From Archaeoglobus sp. JdFR-37 (GTDB taxonomy: Archaea > Halobacteriota > Archaeoglobi > Archaeoglobales > Archaeoglobaceae), in assembly GCA_002010215.1 (NCBI GenBank), contig MTMY01000047.1:62001-126000 (forward strand): a stretch of 64,000 nucleotides of DNA. Direction: 5' to 3'. The translations under genes and the position numbers were made by a program. Positions 18,857 through 28,172 of this stretch are shown one piece after another. The notes beneath the pieces were generated by a model, which searched no databases, had not been told where the DNA came from, and saw only the letters and a program-made list of their open reading frames with translations. The number at the start of each line of letters is the position of its first letter. Within the stretch, counting starts at the first letter, position 1.

Positions 18857-19432
18857 ATGAAATCCGCATACACTTACATCAGAGAAGCCTGGAAAAAGCC
18901 TTGGGATGGTTACGTGGGCGAGCTGATGTGGTTGAGGTTGCAGAAGTGGAGAAGAGAGGGAGCGGTTGTCAGGCTGGAGAGACCAACCAGGCTTGACAGG
19001 GCCAGAGCTCTTGGCTACAAGGCAAAGAAAGGAATAATTGTTGTTAGGGTCAGGGTCAGAAGGGGTGGAAGGTACGTCAGGAGACCCAACAAGGGCAGAA
19101 AGACGAAGGGATTGGTTGTACACAGAAGAACGCCCAAGAAGAGCCTTCAGTGGATTGCAGAAGAGAGGGCAGCAAGAAGACATCCCAATATGGAAGTGCT
19201 CAATTCCTACTGGGTTGGAGAAGATGGAAAATACAAGTGGTTTGAAGTAATACTGATTGACAGGAACCATCCAGCCATAGTCAACGACCCGCAGCTTGGC
19301 TGGATATCTACCAAGAAGGGTAGAGTCTTCAGAGGCCTCACCTCTGCAGGCAGAAAGTCGAGAGGGTTGCGAAGAAAAGGCAGAGGTGCTGAGAAAGTCA
19401 GGCCAAGCCTGAGGGCCAACTTCAGGAAGTAA
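18857..19432 (+). CDS. rpl15e: Ribosomal protein L15e
   Basis: 191 residues, very basic, with the family start [15 protein letters not shown] and the internal [21 protein letters not shown]. Large-subunit protein of archaeal and eukaryotic ribosomes. An AGAGGTG ribosome-binding site lies 8 nt before the ATG. It opens a run of eleven same-strand genes with overlaps or short gaps, the archaeal exosome superoperon. Confidence 0.96.
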   Translation: MKSAYTYIREAWKKPWDGYVGELMWLRLQKWRREGAVVRLERPTRLDRARALGYKAKKGIIVVRVRVRRGGRYVRRPNKGRKTKGLVVHRRTPKKSLQWIAEERAARRHPNMEVLNSYWVGEDGKYKWFEVILIDRNHPAIVNDPQLGWISTKKGRVFRGLTSAGRKSRGLRRKGRGAEKVRPSLRANFRK

Positions 19433-19445
19433 TTCTTCTATTTTT

Positions 19446-19904
19446 ATGAAGATTGAAAGAATTAACGTTAACGCTGTTGTTTACTCCACAGAGGATATGG
19501 AAAAGGTCGGAGAAGCCATAGCTACCCTTTTTCCATTCGAGTTTGAAATAGAAATTACAGATGCAACCGGCCACTACGGAAATCCCCTGAAATTTCTGGA
19601 AGTAAAACTGACGAAAAAAAGAGAAATCCAAGAGTTCTTGGAACACTTCGTATCCTCCTTAAGCGAAGAGGATATCCAGTATCTGCTAGAGACTCTTGAA
19701 GACAGAGTGGATGAGGAGGGAGTGCTACACCTCAGAATAGACAAGCAGAGGGCGTATCTCGGGGAGTTAGGAATTGTGGAGAGGGGAGATGCAATAGTAG
19801 TACGAATCAAAATCGTCACTTATCCTGCCAAGCGAGAGAAAATTATAGAAGCTGCAAGGAACCTCATCCGGATCAGTTTTGCTCCCCAGAACACACAGGG
19901 TTGA
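19446..19904 (+). CDS. COG1325 RNA-binding protein, predicted exosome-associated
   Basis: 152 residues of the PF01877 (DUF54) family: RINVNAVVYSTEDMEKV at the start, DATGHYGNPLKFLEVKL in the middle and LRIDKQRAYLGEL. The fold is RNA-binding by family annotation. It lies 13 bp after rpl15e and 6 bp before the RNase P gene, in its classical superoperon place. A second member of the same broad family is fused to the kinase encoded at 47304-48260. Confidence 0.82.
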   Translation: MKIERINVNAVVYSTEDMEKVGEAIATLFPFEFEIEITDATGHYGNPLKFLEVKLTKKREIQEFLEHFVSSLSEEDIQYLLETLEDRVDEEGVLHLRIDKQRAYLGELGIVERGDAIVVRIKIVTYPAKREKIIEAARNLIRISFAPQNTQG

Positions 19905-19910
19905 TCTTCG

Positions 19911-20534
19911 ATGCAAATTGATTTTCTGCGCTTCACGCCAGATAAAGAGTTCCTAAAATGTCTTGGATTTGAAAATGCAGTTGTTTTTGCTGAGAATGGG
20001 GATTTAGAGGGATATGAGAACCACAGTTATGTGAAAGGAGAAATTATAAGACCGGAAAATCCAGAAGATTTGAGAAAAAAGCTCAGAAAAGTAAGCAGAA
20101 AGAGTGTTGTAGGGGTTGAAAGCAACAGCATTTCCATAAATAGAGAGGCTGTGACAAGAAGAAGGGTCGATGTAATTCTGGACTCTGTGGGGCGGAGAAT
20201 CGACTATGTCACCGTAAAGCTTGCCGCAGAAAAGGATGTTGTTATAGAAGTTTGTCTCTCCAAGTTCCTACTAACTAAAGGTGCAAGAAGGATGAGATTG
20301 CTGAGAGAGACAGAGGAGCTTCTTCGTTTAATAAAAAAGTTTGATACACCATTCGTTATCACCTCTGGGGCCTCAAACATTTACGAGATCAGAAGCGCCA
20401 GGCAACTGAGGGATTTCTTCTCATTTCTGGGTGCTGAGATCAAAAAAGCCGAAAAACATGCAGAGATACTCTTCAGGAAGTTTGCTGACGCAAATTTCAT
20501 AATGAATGGGCTCGAAATCGAAGAGAGACCATGA
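19911..20534 (+). CDS. rnp3: Ribonuclease P protein component 3 (Rpp30)
   Basis: 207 residues. Protein subunit of archaeal RNase P, which trims tRNA 5' ends, paired with Pop5. The TIM-barrel family pattern is seen in VVGVESNSISINREAVTRRRVDVI, VIEVCLSKFLLTKGARRMRLL and FVITSGASNIYEIRS. The last codons overlap the next gene by 4 bp (ATGA), as expected for a pair made in equal amounts. Confidence 0.9.
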   Translation: MQIDFLRFTPDKEFLKCLGFENAVVFAENGDLEGYENHSYVKGEIIRPENPEDLRKKLRKVSRKSVVGVESNSISINREAVTRRRVDVILDSVGRRIDYVTVKLAAEKDVVIEVCLSKFLLTKGARRMRLLRETEELLRLIKKFDTPFVITSGASNIYEIRSARQLRDFFSFLGAEIKKAEKHAEILFRKFADANFIMNGLEIEERP

Positions 20535-20887
20535 AAGGTTTGCCACCCTCACTTCGTAAGAGAAAAAGATATATTGCGTTCCACTTGATAGCTGAAGACA
20601 GAGTAAGCAAAGTGGATCTCAGCAGGGCACTGCTTGACGAGTTGCTGTCTCTCTTCGGGGAATGGGGAGCAGACGAAGTGTGGTTGGAATACTTTGATGG
20701 CGAACTTGGCATAGTTGGATGTTACCACGCATCCTTGGAGAAAGTTAAAGTAGCTATAACTCTCATGAGCAGAGTAGGAGAAGTGAAGGTAAATCCCGTA
20801 GTCCTAGGAGTCAGCGGGACAATAAAAAGGTGTAAGAAAAAATACTTGGAGGTGTTGAAAGGTGCATCTTCCGCAAATGGGTTATGA
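20531..20887 (+). CDS. rnp2: Ribonuclease P protein component 2 (Pop5/Rpp14)
   Basis: 118 residues with the Pop5 start [16 protein letters not shown] and [15 protein letters not shown] in the ferredoxin-like core. Works with Rpp30 in RNase P. Its 3' end overlaps the psmA start by 26 bp and carries the psmA ribosome-binding site. Confidence 0.9.
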   Translation: MKGLPPSLRKRKRYIAFHLIAEDRVSKVDLSRALLDELLSLFGEWGADEVWLEYFDGELGIVGCYHASLEKVKVAITLMSRVGEVKVNPVVLGVSGTIKRCKKKYLEVLKGASSANGL

Positions 20888-21605
20888 TCGGGCTATAACA
20901 GTGTTCAGCCCGGACGGAAGGTTGTTTCAGGTTGAATATGCCAGAGAGGCAGTTAAAAGAGGGGCAACAGCCATTGGTGTTAAAACTACTGAGGGAGTCA
21001 TTCTTGTAGCCGACAGACGTGTGGCCAGTAAATTGCTGGAAGCCGATACAATTGAGAAGATATACAAGATAGATGAGCATGTTTGTGCTGCCACTTCTGG
21101 TTTGGTTGCTGATGCTAGGGTTTTGATAGATCGGGCAAGACTGGAGGCCCAGATCAATAAACTGACCTATGACGAGCCAATAAGTGTTAAGGAGCTTGCA
21201 AGGAAAATCTGCGATTTCAAGCAGCAGTACACCCAGTATGGAGGCGTCCGCCCCTTCGGTGTTTCACTCCTGATCGCTGGCGTTGATGAAAAGCCAAAAC
21301 TCTATGAAACCGACCCAAGCGGTGCGTTGCTGGAATATAAAGCAACGGCAATCGGAGCGGGAAGGAATGTCGTCCTTGAATATTTCGAGAAGGAATATAG
21401 TGATGATATCAGTTTTGAAGATGCAATAATAAAAGCCCTCGTAGCCATGGGTAAGGCCATTGAGGGCGAATTGAGCGTTAGCGGAATTGAAATGGGTATT
21501 GTTAAGGTGGAAGATAAGAAGTACAGGGAAGTAATCGGAGAAGAGCTTGAAAAATACCTTGAGAAAGCCAACGAGATCATAAGGAGTGAACTCTCCAAAC
21601 AGTAA
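20862..21605 (+). CDS. psmA: Proteasome subunit alpha
   Basis: 247 residues, closely matching the Archaeoglobus protein: [33 protein letters not shown] (the alpha-type signature that forms the gate), and [18 protein letters not shown]. Forms the outer seven-membered rings of the 20S core. Start is GTG 20862 with TTGGAGGTG 8 nt upstream, inside the pop5 gene. The catalytic beta subunit is not in this window. Confidence 0.96.
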   Translation: MHLPQMGYDRAITVFSPDGRLFQVEYAREAVKRGATAIGVKTTEGVILVADRRVASKLLEADTIEKIYKIDEHVCAATSGLVADARVLIDRARLEAQINKLTYDEPISVKELARKICDFKQQYTQYGGVRPFGVSLLIAGVDEKPKLYETDPSGALLEYKATAIGAGRNVVLEYFEKEYSDDISFEDAIIKALVAMGKAIEGELSVSGIEMGIVKVEDKKYREVIGEELEKYLEKANEIIRSELSKQ

Positions 21606-21616
21606 GGTGTCCGGAA

Positions 21617-22324
21617 ATGGTATCTCTGGACAAGGCAGTGATTGCACGGCTTAAGAAGGGAGGAGAGAATTTCGAGGTTCTCGTAGACCCATATCTGGCA
21701 AAGGATCTGAAGGAAGGTAAGGAAGTTGATATGGGGGAGCTTCTTGCAGCAGAAGAAGTGTTCCATGATGCAAAGAAAGGGGAGAGAGTTAGCAGCGAAG
21801 ACCTGATGAAATTTTTCGGGACGACCAACGTTAAAGAAGTGGCAGAGAAGATAATAAGGGAAGGTGAGGTTCAGATAACTGCTGAACAGAGGAAGGAGAT
21901 GCAGGAACAGAAAAGAAAGCAGATAGTGGATTTCATAAGGCGAAATACCATAGATCCGAGAACTGGCGCTCCTCATCCTCCTACACGTATAGAAATGGCG
22001 ATGGAAGAGGCTAAAATCCATATTGACATCTTCAAACCCATTGAAGCCCAGATTAAAGACATAGTCAAGTCCTTAAAGCCAATATTGCCCCTGAAGTTTG
22101 AGGAAATAGAGATTGCCATAAAAATTCCGCCGGAACATGTAGGAAAGGCTGTTAATACCCTCTACAGCTTTGGAAACGTAACGCAGGAAGAATGGCAGAA
22201 GGATGGGAGCTGGATATGCGTTATGAGAATACCATCTGGAATGCAGGGAGATTTGATGGATTTGCTGGGCAAAGTGGCCAAAGGAGAGGCCCAGACAAAA
22301 ATATTAAGGAGGATTCAGGGATGA
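21617..22324 (+). CDS. sdo1: Ribosome maturation protein SDO1/SBDS
   Basis: 235 residues in the three SBDS domains: N-terminal ([24 protein letters not shown]), central helical ([41 protein letters not shown]) and C-terminal ferredoxin-like. In eukaryotes it helps release eIF6 from 60S subunits; the archaeal role is taken to be similar. AGGTG lies 9 nt before the ATG; the stop overlaps rrp4 (ATGA). Confidence 0.95.
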   Translation: MVSLDKAVIARLKKGGENFEVLVDPYLAKDLKEGKEVDMGELLAAEEVFHDAKKGERVSSEDLMKFFGTTNVKEVAEKIIREGEVQITAEQRKEMQEQKRKQIVDFIRRNTIDPRTGAPHPPTRIEMAMEEAKIHIDIFKPIEAQIKDIVKSLKPILPLKFEEIEIAIKIPPEHVGKAVNTLYSFGNVTQEEWQKDGSWICVMRIPSGMQGDLMDLLGKVAKGEAQTKILRRIQG

Positions 22325-23025
22325 GTGAGAAAAGTGAGAAAAGAGTAATCGTAATGCCCGGAGACCTTGTTTCCACCAATCCGAGAGCAGCCGGTTATGG
22401 CACATATGTTGAGAACGGAAAGGTTTACGCAAGGGTTTTGGGGTTGCTTGATAAAACAGACACATCCGTAAGGATAATACCCCTTAATGGAAAATATGTC
22501 CCATCACCCAACGATGTGGTGATAGGCATAGTTCGGGAAGTAGCCGGAAACGGCTGGGTTGTTGATATAAACTGCCCTTACCAGGCTTTTCTCCCAGCTC
22601 AGGAGAACCCAGAATGCAGGCCGGGGAAGAAAGCCAACGATGTTCTTGACATAGGCGATGCAATTATAGCAAAGGTCGTCAGCATAGACCCCAAGATGAA
22701 GGTGACGCTTACAATGAAAGACAGAGTTTGTCGACCCATAAGGTTTGGAAGGATCGTCGCAATCAACCCGGCGAGGGTCCCCAGAGTCATAGGAAAGAAA
22801 GGGAGCATGATAAAGCTGCTCAAGTCCGAACTGGGAATACAGATTGTTGTTGGGCAAAATGGTCTGGTTTGGATAAGTGGAGATAGGAGAAAGGTGAACA
22901 TCGCAGAGGAGGCTATCTACATTATAGAGAGCGAAGCTCACACCGAAGGGCTGACGGACAGGATAACTGAATTTGTGAAGAGAAGAAAAGAGGAACTAGA
23001 AAAGGAAGGTACTAGAAATGGTTGA
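22321..23025 (+). CDS. rrp4: Exosome RNA-binding cap subunit Rrp4
   Basis: About 234 residues. N-terminal domain ([28 protein letters not shown] split here by family blocks), a central S1 barrel ([18 protein letters not shown]) and a KH domain ([16 protein letters not shown], with the GKKG loop). Forms the RNA entry cap on the exosome ring. The frame is open 43 codons upstream, but the family start is ATG 22321, overlapping the SBDS stop. Confidence 0.95.
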   Translation: MSEKSEKRVIVMPGDLVSTNPRAAGYGTYVENGKVYARVLGLLDKTDTSVRIIPLNGKYVPSPNDVVIGIVREVAGNGWVVDINCPYQAFLPAQENPECRPGKKANDVLDIGDAIIAKVVSIDPKMKVTLTMKDRVCRPIRFGRIVAINPARVPRVIGKKGSMIKLLKSELGIQIVVGQNGLVWISGDRRKVNIAEEAIYIIESEAHTEGLTDRITEFVKRRKEELEKEGTRNG

Positions 23026-23049
23026 AGTTGATTTAAGGAGGTAATTAAC

Positions 23050-23781
23050 TTGGAGGAATTGAAGCTTATTATGGATGGAAAAAGGCTTGATGGTAGAGGT
23101 TTTGATGAACTCAGGCCCATTAAAATTGAGGTTGGCGTGCTTAAGAGAGCTGATGGCTCTTGCTATCTCGAAATGGGTAGGAATAAGGTTATGGCTGCGG
23201 TTTACGGGCCGAGAGAGGTGCATCCAAAGCATCTGGCCGATCCCAGTAAGGCTATCGTGAGATACCGCTACAACATGGCACCGTTCAGCGTTGAGGAAAG
23301 GAAGAGACCTGGGCCGGACAGAAGAAGTGTTGAAATATCAAAAGTTAGTAGAGAGGCGCTGGAGACGATTATTATGACTGAAATGTTTCCCAGGAGTGCT
23401 GTGGATATATTCGTCGAGATACTCCAAGCTGATGCAGGAAGCAGAACAGCCTGCTTGAATGCTGCCAGCGTAGCACTCGTTGATGCAGGCATTCCCATGA
23501 AAGGAATCGTTACCAGCGTTGCTGTGGCTAAAGTGGATGGGCAGATTGTCTTGGATCCCATGAAGGAAGAAGACAATTACGGCGAAGCAGACATGCCCTT
23601 TGCTTTCGTAATAAGGAATGGCAAAATAGAGTCAATCGCTCTTCTCCAGATGGACGGCAATATGACGAGGGATGAAGTTAAACAGGGACTGGAGCTTGCC
23701 AAGAAAGGAGCCATGGAAATTTATCAGCTTCAAAGAGAGGCGATTATGAAAAAATATAGAACAGAGGAGGAGGAAGAATAA
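23050..23781 (+). CDS. rrp41: Exosome catalytic subunit Rrp41
   Basis: 243 residues of the RNase PH fold. [16 protein letters not shown] and [20 protein letters not shown] begin the protein; phosphate/RNA-binding [21 protein letters not shown] and catalytic [15 protein letters not shown] and [12 protein letters not shown] (Asp near the active site) are intact. Phosphorolytic 3'-5' RNA decay and tailing, in a hexamer with Rrp42. Start is TTG 23050 with AGGAGGT 8 nt upstream. It ends TAATG into rrp42. Confidence 0.96.
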   Translation: MEELKLIMDGKRLDGRGFDELRPIKIEVGVLKRADGSCYLEMGRNKVMAAVYGPREVHPKHLADPSKAIVRYRYNMAPFSVEERKRPGPDRRSVEISKVSREALETIIMTEMFPRSAVDIFVEILQADAGSRTACLNAASVALVDAGIPMKGIVTSVAVAKVDGQIVLDPMKEEDNYGEADMPFAFVIRNGKIESIALLQMDGNMTRDEVKQGLELAKKGAMEIYQLQREAIMKKYRTEEEEE

Positions 23782-24560
23782 TGCCTGAAGATATCCTTGT
23801 TGACATCAGGAGAGATTATGTCCTCTCGAAGCTCAGGGATGGGGAGAGAATAGATGGAAGAAAGCTTGATGAATTCAGGAAGATAGAGATAAAGACCAAC
23901 GTCATTGAGAAAGCCGAGGGCTCAGCCCTTGTGAAACTCGGCGATACTCAGGTTATGGTTGGCATCAAGATGCAGCCAGGTGAGCCTTATCCCGATACTC
24001 CTGACAGGGGCGTAATTATAACGAACGCCGAGCTTGTTCCTCTCGCCTCCCCGACCTTCGAGCCTGGCCCTCCCGATGAGGGTTCAATCGAGCTTGCCAG
24101 AGTGGTTGACAGAGGTATAAGAGAAAGTAAGGCCATAAACTTGGAGAAGCTCTGCATAGAGGAAGGAGAGAAGGTGTGGATTATTTTCATCGACATACAC
24201 GCTCTCGATGACGACGGAAACCTTATGGACGCTTCAGCTCTTGCAGCAATCTCTGCATTACTTACAACAACCGTGCCAGCAGAGAAATTTGAACTTGGAG
24301 ATGACTACCCGCTTCCGGTCAGAAACCTACCTGTTTCAGTCACATCGTTACTCGTTGGCGAGAGAATACTGGTTGACCCTACAAGAGACGAGATGAGCGT
24401 CGGTAACAACTTCGTGACCATGATAACCGATCAGGACGACAACTTTGTAGGCATGCAAAAGAGCGGAACTTTCTTGCTGAGTGAGGAAAAGTTTTATGAA
24501 CTGATGGACGTCAGCATCGAGAAAGCCCGACAGATCAGAGAAATACTCAAAGATATTTAG
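23781..24560 (+). CDS. rrp42: Exosome non-catalytic ring subunit Rrp42
   Basis: 259 residues of RNase PH fold without the catalytic Asp set. Shows DGERIDGRKLDEFRKIEI, GSALVKLGDTQVMVGIK, ASPTFEPGPPDEGSIELARV and FIDIHALDDDGNLMDAS. Alternates with Rrp41 in the exosome ring and completes its active site. Its ATG shares one base with the rrp41 TAA stop. Confidence 0.96.
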   Translation: MPEDILVDIRRDYVLSKLRDGERIDGRKLDEFRKIEIKTNVIEKAEGSALVKLGDTQVMVGIKMQPGEPYPDTPDRGVIITNAELVPLASPTFEPGPPDEGSIELARVVDRGIRESKAINLEKLCIEEGEKVWIIFIDIHALDDDGNLMDASALAAISALLTTTVPAEKFELGDDYPLPVRNLPVSVTSLLVGERILVDPTRDEMSVGNNFVTMITDQDDNFVGMQKSGTFLLSEEKFYELMDVSIEKARQIREILKDI

Positions 24561-24599
24561 AAATATTTAGGGTTACTGAAGTTATTGGGGTGTCAGAAG

Positions 24600-24866
24600 A
24601 TGGCGAGAACAAAGAAAGTTAAATCCGCTGGAAGGTTTGGTCCAAGATACGGTATCAGGGTCAGGAAAGTAGTGATTGCTATTGAAAGGGAGCAGAGGAA
24701 GAGATACGTGTGCAGAAAATGCGGCAAGAAAGCTGTTAAAAGAGCTGGAACCGGAATCTGGGTGTGCAGAAAATGCGGCCACAAGTTTGCTGGTGGGACA
24801 TACATACCGGTAACCTCTGCTACAAAGATGATGGAGCAGGCAGCTGCTAAGGCTGCAAAGGGGTGA
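24600..24866 (+). CDS. rpl37ae: Ribosomal protein L37Ae (eL43)
   Basis: About 88 residues: [18 protein letters not shown] at the N-terminus and a zinc ribbon with [11 protein letters not shown] and [11 protein letters not shown]. Large-subunit protein. ATG 24600 is preferred because GGGGTG lies 8 nt upstream; the frame is open 5 codons earlier. Confidence 0.95.
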   Translation: MARTKKVKSAGRFGPRYGIRVRKVVIAIEREQRKRYVCRKCGKKAVKRAGTGIWVCRKCGHKFAGGTYIPVTSATKMMEQAAAKAAKG

Positions 24867-24875
24867 AAACAAAGC

Positions 24876-25016
24876 ATGCAGTACAGATGCTTGGTTTGCG
24901 GTGCTGAAGTTGACGCAGACCTTGAGAGAAACATTTTGCAGTGTGTTAAGTGTGGAAACAGAATATTGATGAAGCCAAGGCCACCAGCCTTAAAAAAGAG
25001 AGTGAAGGCCATTTAA
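24876..25016 (+). CDS. rpoP: DNA-directed RNA polymerase subunit P (Rpo12)
   Basis: 46 residues beginning MQYRCLVCGAEVDAD. Two zinc-binding pairs, C-x2-C (residues 5 and 8) and C-x2-C (23 and 26), and the basic end RPPALKKRVKAI are the Rpo12/RPABC4 signature. It starts 9 bp after rpl37ae and is the last gene of the superoperon. An A/T-rich stretch follows before the convergent cytochrome gene. Confidence 0.93.
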   Translation: MQYRCLVCGAEVDADLERNILQCVKCGNRILMKPRPPALKKRVKAI

Positions 25017-25079
25017 GGCCTTAGGTCCTGTTTCAAACCCAATTAAATTTTAAATCCATAAAAATCCATAAAACACTCT

Positions 25080-25667
25080 CTAAATTCTTTTTCTGTTTTT
25101 CCTGAATATATCTAGCAAGCCCACGCCAGCCAATGCGAATACAACCATTGTCACTTCAAAGCCCGGTGATTTCTTCTCTGTAACTATTTTCTCTGGAGTT
25201 TCTGTCTTTTTCGGAGTTACTCTTGGTGTTGGTGTTTCTGTTACCCCTGAACCAGTTCCTGCGAAACTCCTAATATATTCTAGTACCTCAGATATTTCTT
25301 TATCAGACAAATCTGAAAATGCGGGCATGTTCCCCTTTCCATTCTTTATTGCATCTATCAGCTCTTCATCCGTCTCCTTTGCCCAGAATTCCTTGTTCGA
25401 AAAGTCAACACCATTCATTTTCTGGCCATCTCCCTTCTCTCCGTGGCACATGAGGCACTTCTTCTCGTATATCTCTTTTCCGGAGTCTTCGGAATCCTCA
25501 GAATCTGCGGAAGCCACAGGGATCACAGGAATCGCTATTATGGTAGCTAACACTACAAGCAAAATCAGAATTGCAGACACTCTTAGTATTCGTCTGACGT
25601 TTCCATCTATATTTACATCTATACTTACATTTTCCTTACTTCTCATCTCATCACTTTTGCTTTCCAT
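25080..25667 (-). CDS. Monoheme cytochrome c with N-terminal membrane segment and PGF-CTERM-like tail
   Basis: 195 residues: a hydrophobic segment (about 31-52), a class I cytochrome domain with KCLMCHGEKGDG and a distal Met in GNMPAFSDLSD, a Thr/Pro-rich linker with 'TETPTPRVTPKKTE', and the tail SPGFEVTMVVFALAGVGL ending in basic residues. That tail fits PGF-CTERM, the archaeosortase-A sorting signal (family knowledge). It is the last gene after norC-norB-ctaB, with its start 4 bp from the ctaB stop, so it likely gives electrons to the NO reductase at the outer face of the membrane. Confidence 0.8.
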   Translation of the reverse strand: MESKSDEMRSKENVSIDVNIDGNVRRILRVSAILILLVVLATIIAIPVIPVASADSEDSEDSGKEIYEKKCLMCHGEKGDGQKMNGVDFSNKEFWAKETDEELIDAIKNGKGNMPAFSDLSDKEISEVLEYIRSFAGTGSGVTETPTPRVTPKKTETPEKIVTEKKSPGFEVTMVVFALAGVGLLDIFRKNRKRI

Positions 25668-25671
25668 ACTA

Positions 25672-26553
25672 TCACCCCATAAAGACTGAGAGGAGTAGAT
25701 ACATCAGAAATACTGCCCCAAGATGGGGGCTGCTCAGCCTGAAAAGCCTATAATGGTTGGTTCGTACATTAAACAGCAATTTTACCAGCGGGTAATTTAG
25801 AAGTCCGATCATGAAGAGACTCAACCATATTGGCTCCAGCATCAAGAAGGCTGCAAAGCTGTCAGCGATATAGAGGGCCGTGAACACCAGTATCATCCTC
25901 AAAACTTTCTCTTTGTCACTGACGACTGGAAGCATCGGAACTCCTGCTTTTTTGTAATCTTCTTTGTAGAAGAGGGCAAGGCTCCAGATGTGTACGGGTG
26001 TCCAGAATATTATGAGCAGGGCCAGAATCAGGGGTTGAAAGGCTATCAACTCACCGGTCATTGCAGAGTGGGCCCCCAGAATCGGTGCAGCCCCTCCAGG
26101 AGAAGCGATCAGTATGTTGTAGGAAGTCTGAGTCTTCAGTCGGTAGTTGTAGGAAATAACAAAAACTGCCCCAATTATGCCCCAGAAGAGCACGTAGATG
26201 TTTATTGTGGCTGCAAGAATCAGACCGGAGAGCAGCAGCACCACTCCGAAAATCAACGCCTCCCTAGGGCTGACCTCTCCTTTTGGCAGAGGTCTGCTTC
26301 TTGTTCTACTCATTATGGAATCCATTTCTCTGTCTAAATAGCATGTTATGGTGTTTGTACCCATGCAGCTCAGCAATACAGATAGCGTTAGCACTCCAAG
26401 GGCCTTCGTGTTCTCTGCATCTCCACTATAAACAGAGAAAGCCTCAACTACAGCCGTCAGCAATAGCAGAGCGGACAGTTTGGGTTTTGTCAGGATGACA
26501 AAGCTCCTCGCTCTTGAAAAAAATTTAAAGAAATTATTCCAGATAGTGGCCAT
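25672..26553 (-). CDS. ctaB: Heme O synthase (protoheme IX prenyltransferase)
   Basis: About 293 residues of the UbiA fold with roughly 8-9 membrane segments. The first acidic motif NTITCYLDREMDSIMSRTRSRPLP is the CtaB-type N-x3-D-x-x-D-x3-R site, and YKEDYKKAGVPMLPVV is the second. It adds a prenyl group to heme b. ATG 26553 lies inside the 3' end of norB (overlap about 20 bp) with AGAGG upstream. No heme-copper oxidase other than NorB is in the window, so its product may be used in NOR. Confidence 0.88.
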   Translation of the reverse strand: MATIWNNFFKFFSRARSFVILTKPKLSALLLLTAVVEAFSVYSGDAENTKALGVLTLSVLLSCMGTNTITCYLDREMDSIMSRTRSRPLPKGEVSPREALIFGVVLLLSGLILAATINIYVLFWGIIGAVFVISYNYRLKTQTSYNILIASPGGAAPILGAHSAMTGELIAFQPLILALLIIFWTPVHIWSLALFYKEDYKKAGVPMLPVVSDKEKVLRMILVFTALYIADSFAAFLMLEPIWLSLFMIGLLNYPLVKLLFNVRTNHYRLFRLSSPHLGAVFLMYLLLSVFMG

Positions 26554-28168
26554 ACTCGATCCCTCTGGCAAGCTTGCTGGCCATGAGGACTGCTATAATG
26601 CCGAGACCGATGTAAGCAACGGCTGACAGAGAGTATGGAATCCAGATGTTCCCGTACTGAAGGACGCTGCTGGACGAAAAGCTCCAGAGTCCAGTGGTTC
26701 CGATGAGGGCAAAGAATACGGCTAGCACAACCAAGAATGGAAAGCCCTCGAAGGTTGTAAACCAGCTCCTCTTTACCTCTGGAGGCTGATAGCTTTCGTT
26801 CTCCACCGGGAATAGCAGATGTCTCAGCATTGATGATGCAAGGTAGATATAGCCCAAGAACACCATGCCCCCTCCAATCACAATCCCAGGAACGAAGGGG
26901 AATCGGGCTTCCAGCACTTTCTGCCAGGGTTCCGCAAGAATCCAGTAGTGGTAAATCTGGACTGTTCCAGCAAGGCCGAAAGATGTAGCCAGCACTATCT
27001 GTCCCACAAACATGAGCCAGAAGGCCTTCTTACCCCATGAGACGAAGGTTCTGTCCACAGGCTTCCCTGTCAAGTCCGGGATTGCAAGATACAGCAGGGC
27101 TATTGCTCCCATTGCAAAGGCCATCATGCATTCGTGTCCGTGGCTGGGTGTAACCCAGGTTCCATGCTCCCACCAGTTAGTCCAGGGCCAGGTCTGGATT
27201 AAACCCAGAAGTGAAACGCCGACGAATCCGAATATCAGAATGCCAACCATGAAGTAGAGACTTGGAATGTTGGGGAAGGGCTGCTCGAGTTCTTTGGCAA
27301 TTTTCAGAGATTCGAGGGCCATAAGAGCTAGCGGAACAATCTCAAGAACGCTGATGACACCACCAAGCATTATCCAGAATGTGGGTGTTCCTATCCAGAA
27401 ATAGTGGTGCCCTTGTCCAACTATACCAGAAGTTGCAGCCAATATCACGTCGTAGAAAATATACTTATCAACCACCTTCCTGACCCTCGGATCAGGGATT
27501 ATCAGCATCAGAACTAGACCTATTGCCCCCGCATATGCGATTTCCAAGGCTCCTTCCACCCAGTAGTGAACTGTCCACCATCTGAAGTACTCACTGGTAA
27601 CCACGCTCTTGAAGAACAGGTTGCCTGGGATGTAGAGTAAGAAAGTGCCAGCTGCTCCAATCACAAGTGCCCACAGGGCTAGAGGCCACTCTCTCGGGCT
27701 GGGCAGGGTTTTTTGAACCACCAATGCAACAATCATGAAGCCTATGAAAATCAAGATGTCCCACAGCCTTCCTGCCTCAACATACTCCTTGCCTTCAACC
27801 AGCATTGGCTGATTTGCAACCCATATATTGTTCCCAGTCTGCATAACCGGCAGGGTTGCGAATATGCCTATGGTCACTAAAACCAACACCACTGCCAGCA
27901 ACTTAACCAGTCCCTGCCCCCATAAGTCTCTCTTAGACAGCATGGGTGTCATGTAGAACACAGCTGCAAAGGTAGCAGAGAAAAGCCAGAGTATCAGTGC
28001 ATTCAAGTGATAGGCTCTTATTAGGTTGAAATTTGCTATGCCCGATAACAGATCTGGGTTAATGTAGTAGAAGGCTAGAAATCCTCCGGCAATTAACTGA
28101 ACCAGAAACAATACCAGCGCTACAACAGCAAAGGGCAGTGCAAGCATTTGGGATCTGTACTCAGGCAT
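26534..28168 (-). CDS. norB: Nitric oxide reductase catalytic subunit NorB
   Basis: About 544 residues, 12 or more membrane helices. Heme ligands: His54 in LIRAYHLNALILW, His343 and His345 in PSHGHECMMAF. Non-heme iron ligands: His201 in WWTVHYWVEGALEI and His254-His255 in GQGHHYFWIGTP. Glu205 and Glu209, the two glutamates special to cNOR, are present. There is no Tyr cross-linked to a His as in oxidases. Catalyses 2 NO to N2O. Start ATG 28168 has GGGGGTGAT upstream, overlapping the norC stop. No quinol-binding N-terminal extension, so cytochrome-dependent. Confidence 0.92.
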   Translation of the reverse strand: MPEYRSQMLALPFAVVALVLFLVQLIAGGFLAFYYINPDLLSGIANFNLIRAYHLNALILWLFSATFAAVFYMTPMLSKRDLWGQGLVKLLAVVLVLVTIGIFATLPVMQTGNNIWVANQPMLVEGKEYVEAGRLWDILIFIGFMIVALVVQKTLPSPREWPLALWALVIGAAGTFLLYIPGNLFFKSVVTSEYFRWWTVHYWVEGALEIAYAGAIGLVLMLIIPDPRVRKVVDKYIFYDVILAATSGIVGQGHHYFWIGTPTFWIMLGGVISVLEIVPLALMALESLKIAKELEQPFPNIPSLYFMVGILIFGFVGVSLLGLIQTWPWTNWWEHGTWVTPSHGHECMMAFAMGAIALLYLAIPDLTGKPVDRTFVSWGKKAFWLMFVGQIVLATSFGLAGTVQIYHYWILAEPWQKVLEARFPFVPGIVIGGGMVFLGYIYLASSMLRHLLFPVENESYQPPEVKRSWFTTFEGFPFLVVLAVFFALIGTTGLWSFSSSSVLQYGNIWIPYSLSAVAYIGLGIIAVLMASKLARGIEYGHYLE

Positions 28169-28172
28169 ACTA

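Noticed and set aside
21302..22021. 239-codon open frame on the minus strand opposite psmA and SBDS
   Set aside because: Antisense shadow of two strongly conserved genes, with low-complexity Ser/Leu composition.
22192..22320. Upstream extension of Rrp4
   Set aside because: It lies wholly inside the SBDS gene in another frame and has no family similarity; ATG 22321 gives the normal start.
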